Numbered from the stretch's first letter, positions 7,612 to 15,462 are shown. The stretch is DNA of 20,312 bases from Deltaproteobacteria bacterium UBA2957 (GCA_002348535.1 DEBL01000379.1:1-20312); one strand, 5' to 3'. Program-made: numbers and translations. Notes: generated by a model from the sequence alone, not told the origin.

Positions 7612-8697
7612 TCAGTTCATGCGCGTTACGATTTCTGCGCCCACTGGAATGCTGCGGCTGGCATCTGTAACAACGGCTGTAGCCGAGTAGTCATCGACGC
7701 GGACCACGACCAAGCGACCCACCACGCTCGGCGGCAAGGCGGGGTCTGGGCGGCGCGTGTCGACCACTTCGTCTCTGCGGGACACCACGTAGAATGTGTT
7801 GCCGACGCGGACGCCGTCGGCGCGACCACGGTCAATGAACACGGTCTCTCCCGTCGAGGATAGAACCTGCTCTTGGGACATACGCGCCACGATCTGACCC
7901 TCAAGGTCTCCGGTTGGAGGACCCACCTCCAACTCGACGGTGATCGGCATAGCCGGACCGACCATGTCGCCACGATGCAGCTCTTGGTAAGACTCTCGTA
8001 CGGTGGCACTGAGGTAGTCTCCGTACTTGTGGATGACTTTTAACTCGCCCACAACTTTGTAGAGATTGCCGTACTTTTGACGCCGGATGCTCGGGTGCCG
8101 AACCTTGCGTTTTGTTCGGCGAAAAACAGACAAGATGTCGCCGCATTCGTAGGCGTCGGGGTCATCCACGCGCACGTAGACAAGATCGTCTTCGGACAGC
8201 ATGGTGGACGAAGATCGGGCCTTCGCAACCTCTCCAAATACCTCAAGGTTGCGCTTTCGGCGCAAGAATGCGGGTGCGATGTATCGGTCAGCCTCGATGG
8301 TGTCGCTGAAGCGAATATCGGGTCCGCACTCCACTTCGACCTCAGCAAAGTCGAGACCATCCACGCTGAATCCATCGCGCTCGGTTTCGAGTTCGACGCT
8401 GGGGGGCTCGATAAGGGACCCCATGCGAAAGACGATGCGATTACCGGGATAGATCCAGTGCGGGTTTGTGATGTAGTCGTTGATCGACCACAGCCGTGGC
8501 CAGTAGTACGGGTTCCCCAAGAATGCTTGGGTGATCTCCCAGAGGGTGTCGCCCGGGGCCACTAAGTAGAACTCCGGCGAGCCGCCTTGGGTGCTGGGCA
8601 CGGCTTGAAGGTCCGTACCTGAACCCGTGTACATTTCAATCTGATCCGCTGATGCCGACCCGAGGCCGAGGATGAGTGCTGTGATGAAGGTCCACAT
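7612..8697 (-). CDS. TsaP-like LysM protein (type IV pilus secretin-associated)
   Basis: A 361-residue exported protein. Residues 1-17 form a short signal peptide ending ASA. A LysM peptidoglycan-binding domain lies at about 44-91 (VAPGDTLWEIT, then NPHWIYPGNRIVF). The C-terminal region (about 255-361) has the beta-rich pattern VFIDRGRADGVRVGNTFYVV, VVGRLVVVRV and ATAVVTD, resembling the FlgT-C-like domain of TsaP. TsaP anchors the type IV pilus secretin to peptidoglycan in Neisseria and Myxococcus, and in Pseudomonas aeruginosa a LysM gene of this type lies beside dprA, as here. A GGAG ribosome-binding site precedes the ATG. No secretin or pilin gene is in view, so the pilus role is an inference from domain order and neighbourhood. 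It could instead be a general LysM envelope protein. Confidence 0.75.
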   Translation of the reverse strand: MWTFITALILGLGSASADQIEMYTGSGTDLQAVPSTQGGSPEFYLVAPGDTLWEITQAFLGNPYYWPRLWSINDYITNPHWIYPGNRIVFRMGSLIEPPSVELETERDGFSVDGLDFAEVEVECGPDIRFSDTIEADRYIAPAFLRRKRNLEVFGEVAKARSSSTMLSEDDLVYVRVDDPDAYECGDILSVFRRTKRKVRHPSIRRQKYGNLYKVVGELKVIHKYGDYLSATVRESYQELHRGDMVGPAMPITVELEVGPPTGDLEGQIVARMSQEQVLSSTGETVFIDRGRADGVRVGNTFYVVSRRDEVVDTRRPDPALPPSVVGRLVVVRVDDYSATAVVTDASRSIPVGAEIVTRMN

Positions 8698-8718
8698 GGG
8701 TACTTCTCCGAACGTCTT

Positions 8719-8748
8719 AGGATCTCAATGATTCAGGGGTTCTGTCAA
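8719..8748 (-). promoter_or_regulatory. Candidate internal promoter upstream of TsaP-like gene
   Basis: A perfect -35 hexamer TTGACA (8743-8748, minus strand) is followed after 18 bases by a weak -10, GATCCT (8719-8724). It lies in the 55-base space between the cupin and TsaP-like genes, the largest break in this part of the block. It could let the TsaP-like, dprA and Smg-like genes be transcribed apart from nusA-infB. The poor -10 keeps confidence low. Confidence 0.3.
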
Positions 8749-8752
8749 GCGT

Positions 8753-9106
8753 TCAACCGGACTCTGTCCGTCCATAGTCATCTTCGTGGCGAACCACGTC
8801 CCCCAACTCTGGCGTCGATACTTCCAACACTTCCACATCGGTAACCGCACCCATTCGGTGCCGACGGTGCGGACGAATGTGAGCGGACATCCCCTCTGTC
8901 AGGGTGTGTGTAACGATCTCTCCCGCATCATTTTCCATTTCAAACGCCATGGTTCCCCGCAGGATCCGGATCGTCTCGTCTTTTATCTCATGGTGCTGGA
9001 GGGACAGTCGGTGCCCGGCGCGAATGAACAGAATTTTCCCAACATACCGTTCGGTCTCAGCCCAGATTTCTTCATGGCCCCATGGCTTTTCTACACGGCG
9101 ACTCAT
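8753..9106 (-). CDS. Cupin protein, mannose-6-phosphate isomerase-like
   Basis: A 117-residue single cupin domain. It follows the pattern of the C-terminal isomerase domain of type II mannose-6-phosphate isomerase/GDP-mannose pyrophosphorylase: VEKPWGHEEIW at the start, RLSLQHHEIKDETIRILRG as cupin motif 1, a shortened motif 2 around PHRRH, and the family ending VVRHEDDYGR. Likely metal ligands are H39, E44 and H83. One histidine usual in motif 1 is replaced by E40, so activity is uncertain. The pyrophosphorylase half is absent. The start overlaps the stop of the SPOR gene by 4 bases (ATGA), so the two are translationally coupled. It might supply sugar phosphates for envelope polysaccharide or bind another small ligand; the sequence does not decide. 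Confidence 0.75.
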   Translation of the reverse strand: MSRRVEKPWGHEEIWAETERYVGKILFIRAGHRLSLQHHEIKDETIRILRGTMAFEMENDAGEIVTHTLTEGMSAHIRPHRRHRMGAVTDVEVLEVSTPELGDVVRHEDDYGRTESG

Positions 9107-9753
9107 GGTGCTTCCGTGACCATTAAGTCTCGCGTTCCCAACGTTCGAGCCAGATTTATTCGCGCCTTTGCTGCCGCGTCTTTGGTTTCATAGGGCCCGA
9201 CCTTGACTCGATACCAGTTTGATCCACGGATCAGCGCGGCGACGCGGTAGGCCTTCAGTTCACGCTCTTGCAGTTTGGCTACCCGGGCGTCGGCGTCTGA
9301 TGCTGACTCGTAGCTGGCAATCTGAACCGCCCACCCCGAAGAGGGTACAGGCGCTGTTTTTGGCGGATCGGGAGGTGGAGTCTGGGTCGCCTCTGGGGAG
9401 GCTCGGACTTCGGTCGTGACGTCTTCGGCATCGGGGGCTTCTGGAACGGGTGGCGGGTCGCCATCGGTCAACGTTTCCGGGAATGCGAGAGGCGGTGCCG
9501 CGGCCTGAGCCGACTCAACCTCGCGCAAGAGGGCCTCCAGTGCATCTTCCCGATCAGGGTCGGGTAAAACAGTCGAATGGTCCGCGATTGAAGGGGTTTC
9601 GACTTGGGTTCTGCCAACCTGAACGCCGACGAAAAACGCCAACAGTGCGATGGCCAGCGTAGCCGCGCCCAAGGCAGCAAGGTGCCCCCGGGTAATCCAA
9701 ATCTCGCGTCCGTTTTGCGTGTGCACCCAATCAGCCATCTTTAAACTCATCAT
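9103..9753 (-). CDS. SPOR-domain inner-membrane protein
   Basis: A 216-residue bitopic membrane protein. It has a short cytoplasmic N-terminus, one transmembrane helix at about residues 24-47, an acidic and Pro/Ala/Thr-rich periplasmic linker (about 50-138), and a SPOR domain at about 141-214 beginning WAVQIASY and containing WYRVKVGPY. SPOR domains bind glycan strands stripped of stem peptides at division septa, so the protein probably localises to the septum, like FtsN or DedD. The start is uncertain: ATGs at 9753 and 9750 and one at 9738 are in frame, and none has a strong ribosome-binding site. With 9753 the gene overlaps the end of the DUF503 gene by 23 bases, and with 9738 by 8. It is followed by the overlapping cupin gene. 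Confidence 0.85.
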   Translation of the reverse strand: MMSLKMADWVHTQNGREIWITRGHLAALGAATLAIALLAFFVGVQVGRTQVETPSIADHSTVLPDPDREDALEALLREVESAQAAAPPLAFPETLTDGDPPPVPEAPDAEDVTTEVRASPEATQTPPPDPPKTAPVPSSGWAVQIASYESASDADARVAKLQERELKAYRVAALIRGSNWYRVKVGPYETKDAAAKARINLARTLGTRDLMVTEAP

Positions 9754-10090
9754 ATTGGGTTTTGACCAACTCGTCCTTTACTGGATGAACCATAACTGTC
9801 GCTTGCTCGACTGTTGCGGTCCTCCACGTGCTGATTTCATGCGCCAGACGGTCGAGTGATGATTGGATGAATCGCCGATCATTGGCGACCAGTGCAATGG
9901 TTAGGACGGATCGCTTGTGGTCGTCGAGGTGGCCAACCTCCGCGACAGAGAAATTTTTCTTTCCGCGTACCCGGTCGCGAATCTGCGCGACCGCTTTGCG
10001 CTTTTCTTTGAGCGACCTCGAGCCTGAAACGTAGACGGACACGCGCAGGATACCAACCCAACTCGATTCATCAGGAGCAGCGAAGAACAT
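9731..10090 (-). CDS. DUF503 (YlxP-like) protein
   Basis: A 119-residue cytosolic protein of the DUF503/YlxP family. After a short non-conserved N-terminus, the family pattern appears as VGILRVSVYVSGSRSLKEKRKAV, then RDRVRGKKNFSVAEVGHLDDH and LTIALVANDRRFIQSSLDRL. The SLKEKR motif is diagnostic. The family has no firmly established function; it is found next to infB and rbfA in Firmicutes and other bacteria, which suggests a link to ribosome assembly or translation. Here it follows infB by 15 bases on the same strand, as expected, but rbfA is not the next gene. The ATG at 10090 is the first start after the infB stop. An alternative internal GTG would trim the N-terminus without affecting the domain. 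Confidence 0.88.
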   Translation of the reverse strand: MFFAAPDESSWVGILRVSVYVSGSRSLKEKRKAVAQIRDRVRGKKNFSVAEVGHLDDHKRSVLTIALVANDRRFIQSSLDRLAHEISTWRTATVEQATVMVHPVKDELVKTQYDEFKDG

Positions 10091-10105
10091 GGCGCGTCGG
10101 CCGTT

Positions 10106-12838
10106 CTATCGAGCTTCTTCCTGCACGAAGGTCTCGAGCAGGTCACCCACCTTGATGTCGTTGAACCCATCGAGGTTCATGCCGCATTCATAGCCCTTCT
10201 CCACCTCGCGGACATCGTCTTTGAACCGTCGAAGGCTGGCCAACTTTCCGGTCCAGAGAATGACACCGTCGCGCAGAAGCCGGACTTGGTGACTGCGGGC
10301 GATGGATCCTTCTTGGACGCGCACCCCGGCAACCGTTCCGACCTTGGGTACGTTGAAGGTTTCACGAATCTCGGCGATTCCCTTGACGATTTCCTTGATC
10401 TCGGGCTCGAGGAGTCCCTTCATCGCAGCCTCGACATCCTCAATGGCCTCGTAGATAACGCTGTAAGTGCGAATTTGAATCGCGTATTCATCAGCGAGAT
10501 GACGCGCCTTCGAGTCGGGCCGCACGTTGAACCCAATGATGACCGCACCGTAGGTTTGAGCCAAGGTGACATCGGATTCGGTGACGCCACCAACAGCGGC
10601 GTGAAGAAACTTCACGCTCGCGCCTTCCACGTCGATCTGGTCGAAGGATGCTTTGATGGCCTCGAGGGTACCGTTTACATCGGCCTTTACGATCAAGTTC
10701 AACTGAACCTTTTCGCCCTCGCTTGCTTGGGCGAGGAGGTCTTCCAAGCTGACGGCTCGAGGTCCGGCTTGTACCTTCTGCTTTTCGGTTTCAACGCGGT
10801 GCTCGACCAGAGCCCGTGCCGCCCGGTCACCCTCGACAACCACGAAGTTGTCCCCAGCACTGGGCACGTCTTGAATACCAATGATTTCAATGGGGCTTGA
10901 TGGCCCAGCAGTCTTGACTCGATCTCCATTGAAGTCTGTGATGGCGCGCACGCGGCCCCACACAGTACCGAGGACCACGGTGTCGCCCTGGTTCAGGGTT
11001 CCGTTTTGCACAAGGAGGTTTGCCACGGGCCCGCGGCCCTTCTCCACTCTGGCTTCGAGAACCGTACCCTCCGCGTGGCGTTCAGGCTTCGCGGTGTACT
11101 CGGCCATCTCGGCGAGGAGGGCGATGTTGGCCAAGAGATCATCGAGTCCGTCGCCCTTGAGCGCAGACACGTTGCACATGATGGTTTCGCCACCGTATTC
11201 CTCGGGGACCAACTCGTGTTCCATGAGCGCTTGACGCACTTGGTTGGGGTCAACGCCCGGTTTGTCACACTTGTTGACCGCGACAAGAATCTGTACACCG
11301 GCGGCTTTTGAGTGGTTGATCGCTTCGACCGTCTGCGGCATGATCCCGTCATCAGCGGCCACCACCAACACAACGATGTCGGTGACTTGTGCGCCTCGGG
11401 AGCGCATTTCCGTGAATGCGGCATGGCCGGGCGTGTCGATGAAGGTGATGAGTTGGCCTTGATGGTCGACTTGGTAGGCGGCGGTGTGCTGGGTGATTCC
11501 GCCTGCCTCGCCGGCGGCCACATTTGCTCTACGAATGGTGTCCAACAGTGTGGTCTTTCCGTGGTCGACGTGGCCCATGATGGTCACCACGGGCGGTCGG
11601 GTCACCTGACCTTCAACATCTTCCTCGTCTTCGACTTGGATCAGGTGGTCGTCCTCGGAGAAGGTCTTGTTGATGATCTCGAACTCGAACTCCTCGGCGA
11701 TCAGTTGAGCGGTCTCAATGTCCAATTCATCATTGGCCGTGGCCATTTGGCCCATTCCAATCAGCTTCTTGATCAGCAGACCGGTCTTGATGCTCATTCC
11801 GTGAGCCAATGCAGTTACCGTAATGGTGCCATCCACCTCGACCCGGCGCTTGATGGCCTTGGCCTGCGGACTTGTTTTCTTGGGTCCAGAGGTCTTTCGG
11901 TTGCGGCGCCTTCTGCGGTGAGCGGCCGGAATGTCATCCATGTACATCTCGACGCGGGTACGGCGGTTTTCGCGTCGCCGAGGTCGACCGGCCGACCGCC
12001 GCTGTTCGTCTTCTTCTTTTCCGCGAGTGGTTCGATTTGCATCAGGACCGGCTGCAGGGGACTGGTCCTTCCACTTCTTCTGCCGTTCGGCCTCGCGAGC
12101 TGCTTCATTGGCCTTGCGAGCGGCCTCGGGATTGGTGGGGTCGTAGCCGGGGGGAGGTTTGACGACGGCCGAACCGAGGCCCGTGAAACCTGCTTTTTCC
12201 TTGCCGGTTTCGGCCCCCAAGCGCGGAAGTGTTTTCCGGCCGGGAGAGCCGTCGGCGCGCGGGAGTCCCTTTGCCAGTGACGCCGTTGCCGCCGTTGCAG
12301 GCTCAGCAACCGTTTCGCCGGCTTCGGTCTCTGGGGTTGTGGCGGCTGCTGCCTCGGCAGGCGTGGGTGCAGCGGCTTCCTCCTCAACGGCGGCTTCAGC
12401 CGGTTCTTTGGCGGTGGTGTCGTCCGAAGGTGTGTCCTCTTCGCCAGTCTTGGCGCTGGCAGCATCGGTTTCGGGTTCGGCTGCGGCAGCCGATTTTGTG
12501 CTCGTTGCCTTCGGCTTGGCTTTGGATTTGGCCTTCTTTGTTTTTGCAGGGGCTTCGGCGGCGGCGGGCGGTTCTGGCGTCGCGGTGACCTCGGCGACTT
12601 CGGTCGCTTCGGGAGTATCCGCAGGAGCAGGTGCTTCCTTGGCCTTGGCAGCCGCTGAAGTCGGAAGTGTCGGTGGTGTTGCGGGGGGAGCTTCCTCGGT
12701 CTTTTTCCGCCGGCGAATAACTCGGGCTCCGACACGTGTGGACACGCGCTTGCCGGGGTCTGAGGTATCTTCGCTCGCGGTCCGACGCGTGGTGGTTTGC
12801 GTCCGATTGAGCCGTTCGATGAGGTCCTTAGTCGACAT
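10106..12838 (-). CDS. infB: Translation initiation factor IF-2
   Basis: A GTPase that brings initiator fMet-tRNA to the 30S subunit and promotes subunit joining. It has 910 residues. The N-terminal 320 residues are low complexity, rich in Ala, Pro, Glu and Lys with an Arg-rich patch, as in many long proteobacterial forms. An IF2_N-type domain follows at about 326-380. The G domain has G1 GHVDHGKT (422-429), G3 DTPGH (468-472) and G4 NKCD (522-525). Domains II, III and the C-terminal fMet-tRNA-binding domain complete the protein, which ends with the typical GYECGMNLDGFNDIKVGD. The ATG has AAAGGA 6 bases upstream. The 113-base space to ylxR is the largest gap between genes in the nusA block and contains an AT-rich patch (CATATATG on the minus strand) that could be a weak secondary promoter. 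Confidence 0.98.
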   Translation of the reverse strand: MSTKDLIERLNRTQTTTRRTASEDTSDPGKRVSTRVGARVIRRRKKTEEAPPATPPTLPTSAAAKAKEAPAPADTPEATEVAEVTATPEPPAAAEAPAKTKKAKSKAKPKATSTKSAAAAEPETDAASAKTGEEDTPSDDTTAKEPAEAAVEEEAAAPTPAEAAAATTPETEAGETVAEPATAATASLAKGLPRADGSPGRKTLPRLGAETGKEKAGFTGLGSAVVKPPPGYDPTNPEAARKANEAAREAERQKKWKDQSPAAGPDANRTTRGKEEDEQRRSAGRPRRRENRRTRVEMYMDDIPAAHRRRRRNRKTSGPKKTSPQAKAIKRRVEVDGTITVTALAHGMSIKTGLLIKKLIGMGQMATANDELDIETAQLIAEEFEFEIINKTFSEDDHLIQVEDEEDVEGQVTRPPVVTIMGHVDHGKTTLLDTIRRANVAAGEAGGITQHTAAYQVDHQGQLITFIDTPGHAAFTEMRSRGAQVTDIVVLVVAADDGIMPQTVEAINHSKAAGVQILVAVNKCDKPGVDPNQVRQALMEHELVPEEYGGETIMCNVSALKGDGLDDLLANIALLAEMAEYTAKPERHAEGTVLEARVEKGRGPVANLLVQNGTLNQGDTVVLGTVWGRVRAITDFNGDRVKTAGPSSPIEIIGIQDVPSAGDNFVVVEGDRAARALVEHRVETEKQKVQAGPRAVSLEDLLAQASEGEKVQLNLIVKADVNGTLEAIKASFDQIDVEGASVKFLHAAVGGVTESDVTLAQTYGAVIIGFNVRPDSKARHLADEYAIQIRTYSVIYEAIEDVEAAMKGLLEPEIKEIVKGIAEIRETFNVPKVGTVAGVRVQEGSIARSHQVRLLRDGVILWTGKLASLRRFKDDVREVEKGYECGMNLDGFNDIKVGDLLETFVQEEAR

Positions 12839-12951
12839 GCGTTTCCTTTAAGTCTCTTCATGGCGGACTGTATGTGCCAGGGCTGACCATGAGCTCAGAG
12901 AGCGGGGCAGCATATATGTCTCACAAACGGTTGTTTGGGAATCCCGGGAAA

Positions 12952-13485
12952 CTAACCCAGCTTGTCCCAAGCACGCAAGCTCCGAAGTAGGCTTTGCGTC
13001 GAGCGACCAGGCTTTATGTGGAGCACGCTCGGTGACCGATCGCCTACGATGGCCTCCGATTCTGGTTTTTTAAGCTCAAAAGTATAGGTTGAACCTGACC
13101 TTTCTATTATTAAAAATGTACCACAGTCGTCGTTCGGTGCGACGGTCTCGCGACGATCGAATGACGGATCATCATGGGCGAACGCGCTGTTTTTTACCAC
13201 CAGTCCGTCGTGAAGGGCGCGGGTGTAATGCCGTTTGATCTGGTTTCGAATCCAATCGATCGCCCGAGCATTCAAGTCGTCAATTTCGGTGACGCGGCAT
13301 CGAAAGGAACGGTTCAGGAGTGACGGTCGATCCAATGCCGTCTGGATGCAAGCCGGGTGAATCCACCCACCACGCCCTGCGGAGGCTGTCCCAACACGGA
13401 CGGATCCCGCTTCACTGAGGTGAAGCGGGATCAACTCGGCGACGGAGGTGGGGGTTTGACACCCCAAACACCGGCGTGCCGTCAT
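12952..13485 (-). CDS. ylxR: YlxR (DUF448) protein with extended C-terminal half
   Basis: A 177-residue protein. Residues 1-65 match the YlxR/DUF448 fold: RRCLGCQ (C6, C9), GRGGWIHPAC (C46), then ALDRPSLLNRSFR. YlxR is an RNA-binding protein between nusA and infB; in Gram-positives it has been reported to modulate RNase P. YlxR is usually about 90-100 residues, so about 85 extra residues follow here. These contain FLIIERSG and a final SVLHIKPGRSTQSLLRSL, which faintly recall the L7Ae-type YlxQ protein that often follows ylxR and is not a separate gene here. That relationship is a guess. The DNA at 13061-13120, inside this extension, is only 28% GC. The ATG overlaps the nusA stop by 4 bases, which fixes the start. 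Confidence 0.85.
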   Translation of the reverse strand: MTARRCLGCQTPTSVAELIPLHLSEAGSVRVGTASAGRGGWIHPACIQTALDRPSLLNRSFRCRVTEIDDLNARAIDWIRNQIKRHYTRALHDGLVVKNSAFAHDDPSFDRRETVAPNDDCGTFLIIERSGSTYTFELKKPESEAIVGDRSPSVLHIKPGRSTQSLLRSLRAWDKLG

Positions 13486-14894
13486 TCTTCGTCGGCTTCC
13501 GGTGGCAGCTCTTCGTCGGCTTCCGGTGGCAGCTCTTCGTCGGCTTCTGGCGGCAGTTCCGCGTCGGCATCCGCCGGAACATCTTCAGCGTTGCTGGCTT
13601 CCATCTCTGGAGCAGGATCCGGTTCGCCGGCTTCGAGTCGCTCACGGTCCTCTTGAATGAGCGTGTCCAGCACAGCGCCCGCCGCCTCGATGATCTTCTC
13701 TGCATCTTCGTCTTCGATATCGAGGATGCCTCCGATCTCGTATGGCTCGGCATCGTACAACTCTTGGGCTGTGCGGTAGCCGTGGCGGATAATGAGTTCC
13801 ACGGCTTCGTCGTCCAAGCTCGCAACCCGGGTCAGTTCCGAGCGGGCCGTTGAGGTAACTTCGGCGTGGCGGGTTTCCGAGAAGATGTCGATTCGCCAAC
13901 CCGTCAGTTGGGCTGCGAGCCGCACGTTTTGTCCTCGCCGGCCGATCGCTTTCGACAATTGATCGTCGGGCACGATGAGTTCCATGCTGTGCGTGTGTTC
14001 ATCGATGAATACTCGGCTCACATTGGCGGGGGAGATCGCGTGGACAATGAAGCGCGCTGGATCGGGATGGAATGGGATGATGTCGATGGCTTCGCCGCGA
14101 AGTTCTTGGACGACTGCTTGGACCCGAGAACCCTTCAGTCCGACACAGGCTCCAACCGGGTCGACGTCGCGGTCCACGCTGGAGACGGCAATCTTTGCGC
14201 GGTGTCCCGGTTCGCGTGCGCAGGCCTCAATGCGTACAATTCCCTCGTAGATCTCGGGAACCTCAAGTTCGAACAGCTTCATCAACAGTCCGGGGTGAAC
14301 CCGACTCAGCACGACTTGAGGGGAGCGCGACGCGCGCGTGATGTCGAGCACGTATGCCTGAATCCGGTCGCCCTGACGGTACGTCTCGGTTTGGACCTGC
14401 TCGCGCTTGGGAAGGATGGCCTCTGCCCGTCCTAGGTCGACAACAATGTTGCCCTTTTCGAAACGGCGAACGATACCGGTGATGAGTTCGCCCTTTCGAT
14501 CCTTAAACTCGTTGAAGGTCATTTCTCGTTCGGCATCACGAATCTTTTGGATGATGACTTGTTTTGCAGTCTGAGCAGCGATGCGGCCCAAGTCTTCGAC
14601 GCCGACTTTGATGCCGAGGGAGTCACCCACTTCGCACTCGGGGTCAGCGATTCGGGCCAAGTCGATGCTGATTTCGGTCTCGTCGTTCCCGACTTCTTCA
14701 ACCACGGTTCGGAACTCGAAGAGTTCGACCTCACCGAGATCTTCATTGAATTGGGCTTCGAGGTCGCGCTCCATACCGAAGCGCTTTCGGCCGGCGGCGA
14801 TCATGGCGCTTTCAAGCACCTCAATAAGGATATCCCGAGGAATGTTCTTTTCACGGTGAACGGTGTCCACCAAACGGGCGAGATCGCTAATCAT
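13482..14894 (-). CDS. nusA: Transcription termination/antitermination factor NusA
   Basis: It binds RNA polymerase near the RNA exit channel and modulates pausing, intrinsic termination and antitermination. It has 470 residues. The N-terminal polymerase-binding domain is about 1-125, the S1 domain about 135-200 (GIVRRFEKGNIVVDLG), and KH1/KH2 follow (VGACVGLKGSRVQAVVQEL and LSKAIGRRGQNVRLAAQLTGW). One helix-hairpin-helix-like region is seen near 360-415. Instead of a second acidic repeat domain there is a very acidic tail ending in three copies of the 8-residue unit ELPPEADE, the last cut short at its final Glu, encoded by a 24-base tandem repeat. The ATG overlaps the rimP stop by 4 bases and its stop overlaps the ylxR start by 4 bases, so rimP, nusA and ylxR should be translated as a coupled set. 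Confidence 0.97.
   Translation of the reverse strand: MISDLARLVDTVHREKNIPRDILIEVLESAMIAAGRKRFGMERDLEAQFNEDLGEVELFEFRTVVEEVGNDETEISIDLARIADPECEVGDSLGIKVGVEDLGRIAAQTAKQVIIQKIRDAEREMTFNEFKDRKGELITGIVRRFEKGNIVVDLGRAEAILPKREQVQTETYRQGDRIQAYVLDITRASRSPQVVLSRVHPGLLMKLFELEVPEIYEGIVRIEACAREPGHRAKIAVSSVDRDVDPVGACVGLKGSRVQAVVQELRGEAIDIIPFHPDPARFIVHAISPANVSRVFIDEHTHSMELIVPDDQLSKAIGRRGQNVRLAAQLTGWRIDIFSETRHAEVTSTARSELTRVASLDDEAVELIIRHGYRTAQELYDAEPYEIGGILDIEDEDAEKIIEAAGAVLDTLIQEDRERLEAGEPDPAPEMEASNAEDVPADADAELPPEADEELPPEADEELPPEADEE
13486..13581. repeat. 24-base tandem repeat at the 3' end of nusA
   Basis: Units at 13486-13509 and 13510-13533 are identical, and 13534-13557 differs at three positions. A fourth, degraded unit may extend to 13581. 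The period of 24 bases is a multiple of three, so gain or loss of a unit keeps frame and only lengthens or shortens the acidic NusA tail (ELPPEADE units). It is adjacent to the overlap with ylxR. Confidence 0.9.
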
Positions 14895-15418
14895 GATTGC
14901 GCTCCTTGAAGGTCTGCGTTGTCGAAAGGGTTGTTTTGCAAGCGAGTAAATTCATCGAGGTCCAGTACGAGGTGGCCCCAGTCCAGCATGGACAGCGCCA
15001 CGCGGTAATCAACACCGTCGACCTCGATAAGGATGAAGTCGCCGTCGAGGCCCCGAAGGGTTCCGGCGTACCGCCGCCGTTCCGGCCCGGGTATCAGGCG
15101 GAGTTTGGCGCGGTATCCAATGAATCGCTCAAAGTCCGTGGGGCTTTGAACAGGACGTTCGATGCCGGGGCTTGATACTTCGAGACGGTAGGCTCCATTC
15201 ATGGGGTCTTCGACATCCAGAAGCGGCGAGACCGCACGACTGATGGTCGCACAGTCATCGATTCCGAAATTCGGTCCGTCGCAATACAGTCGCACAATGT
15301 CACCACCTGTGTCGCCACTGATCTCGACGGCGATCAGGCGGAATCCCTCAGCTTCAATCGTGGGCTCCACGATTGAGCGAATCTGGGTCCGTATGTCGAG
15401 GCGAAGACTGGCTTCCAT
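14891..15418 (-). CDS. rimP: Ribosome maturation factor RimP
   Basis: It binds free 30S subunits and aids assembly around S12. It has 175 residues. The N-terminal domain carries the family pattern VEPTIEAEGFRLIAVEI followed by RLYCDG, IDDCATISRAVSPLLDVEDP and the highly conserved YRLEVSSPGIERP. The C-terminal SH3-like domain (about 100-160) follows with GYRAKLRL, AGTLRGLDGDFILIEV and LVLDLDEF. The ATG at 15418 is the only sensible start, since the first family-conserved residues follow soon after. It has no ribosome-binding site beyond a weak GGT: the preceding bases are a T tract belonging to a terminator-like hairpin. It is the first gene of the long leftward block, and its stop overlaps the nusA start (ATGA). 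Confidence 0.96.
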   Translation of the reverse strand: MEASLRLDIRTQIRSIVEPTIEAEGFRLIAVEISGDTGGDIVRLYCDGPNFGIDDCATISRAVSPLLDVEDPMNGAYRLEVSSPGIERPVQSPTDFERFIGYRAKLRLIPGPERRRYAGTLRGLDGDFILIEVDGVDYRVALSMLDWGHLVLDLDEFTRLQNNPFDNADLQGAQS

Positions 15419-15429
15419 TGTGTTTGACC

Positions 15430-15462
15430 AAAAAAAAAGAGCGAGGGGCCGAACGGCCGCTC
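15430..15462 (-). terminator. Intrinsic terminator or attenuator immediately before rimP
   Basis: Read on the minus strand, a GC-rich hairpin (GAGCGGCC-GTTC-GGCCCCTC, with an alternative outer pairing GAGCG/CGCTC) is followed directly by nine T residues. The T tract ends 11 bases before the rimP ATG, leaving no room for a promoter downstream. It can terminate the kinase-tldD-pmbA transcript, but any rimP-nusA transcript must also pass through it, so it is likely an attenuator. Confidence 0.85.

Noticed and set aside
11312..12280. Plus-strand 322-codon frame opposite infB
   Set aside because: It lies wholly antisense to conserved IF-2 G-domain sequence, with no recognisable protein pattern.
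12159..12851. Long plus-strand open frame, Ala/Ser/Val-rich, opposite the start of infB
   Set aside because: It mirrors the low-complexity Ala/Pro/Lys-rich N-terminus of IF-2 in GC-rich DNA; composition alone keeps the frame open, and it has no domain or ribosome-binding site of note.
11815..12861. Second minus-strand frame overlapping infB, Pro/Arg/Lys-rich
   Set aside because: It is a shifted reading of the same repetitive DNA; the infB frame carries all the conserved motifs.
13486..13581. Possible CRISPR or other spaced repeat array
   Set aside because: The units are directly adjacent with no spacers and are in frame within nusA; it is a coding tandem repeat.
13357..13656. Ser/Ala-rich plus-strand frame opposite the nusA repeat
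   Set aside because: It is produced by the 24-base repeat read in antisense; nusA explains the sequence.
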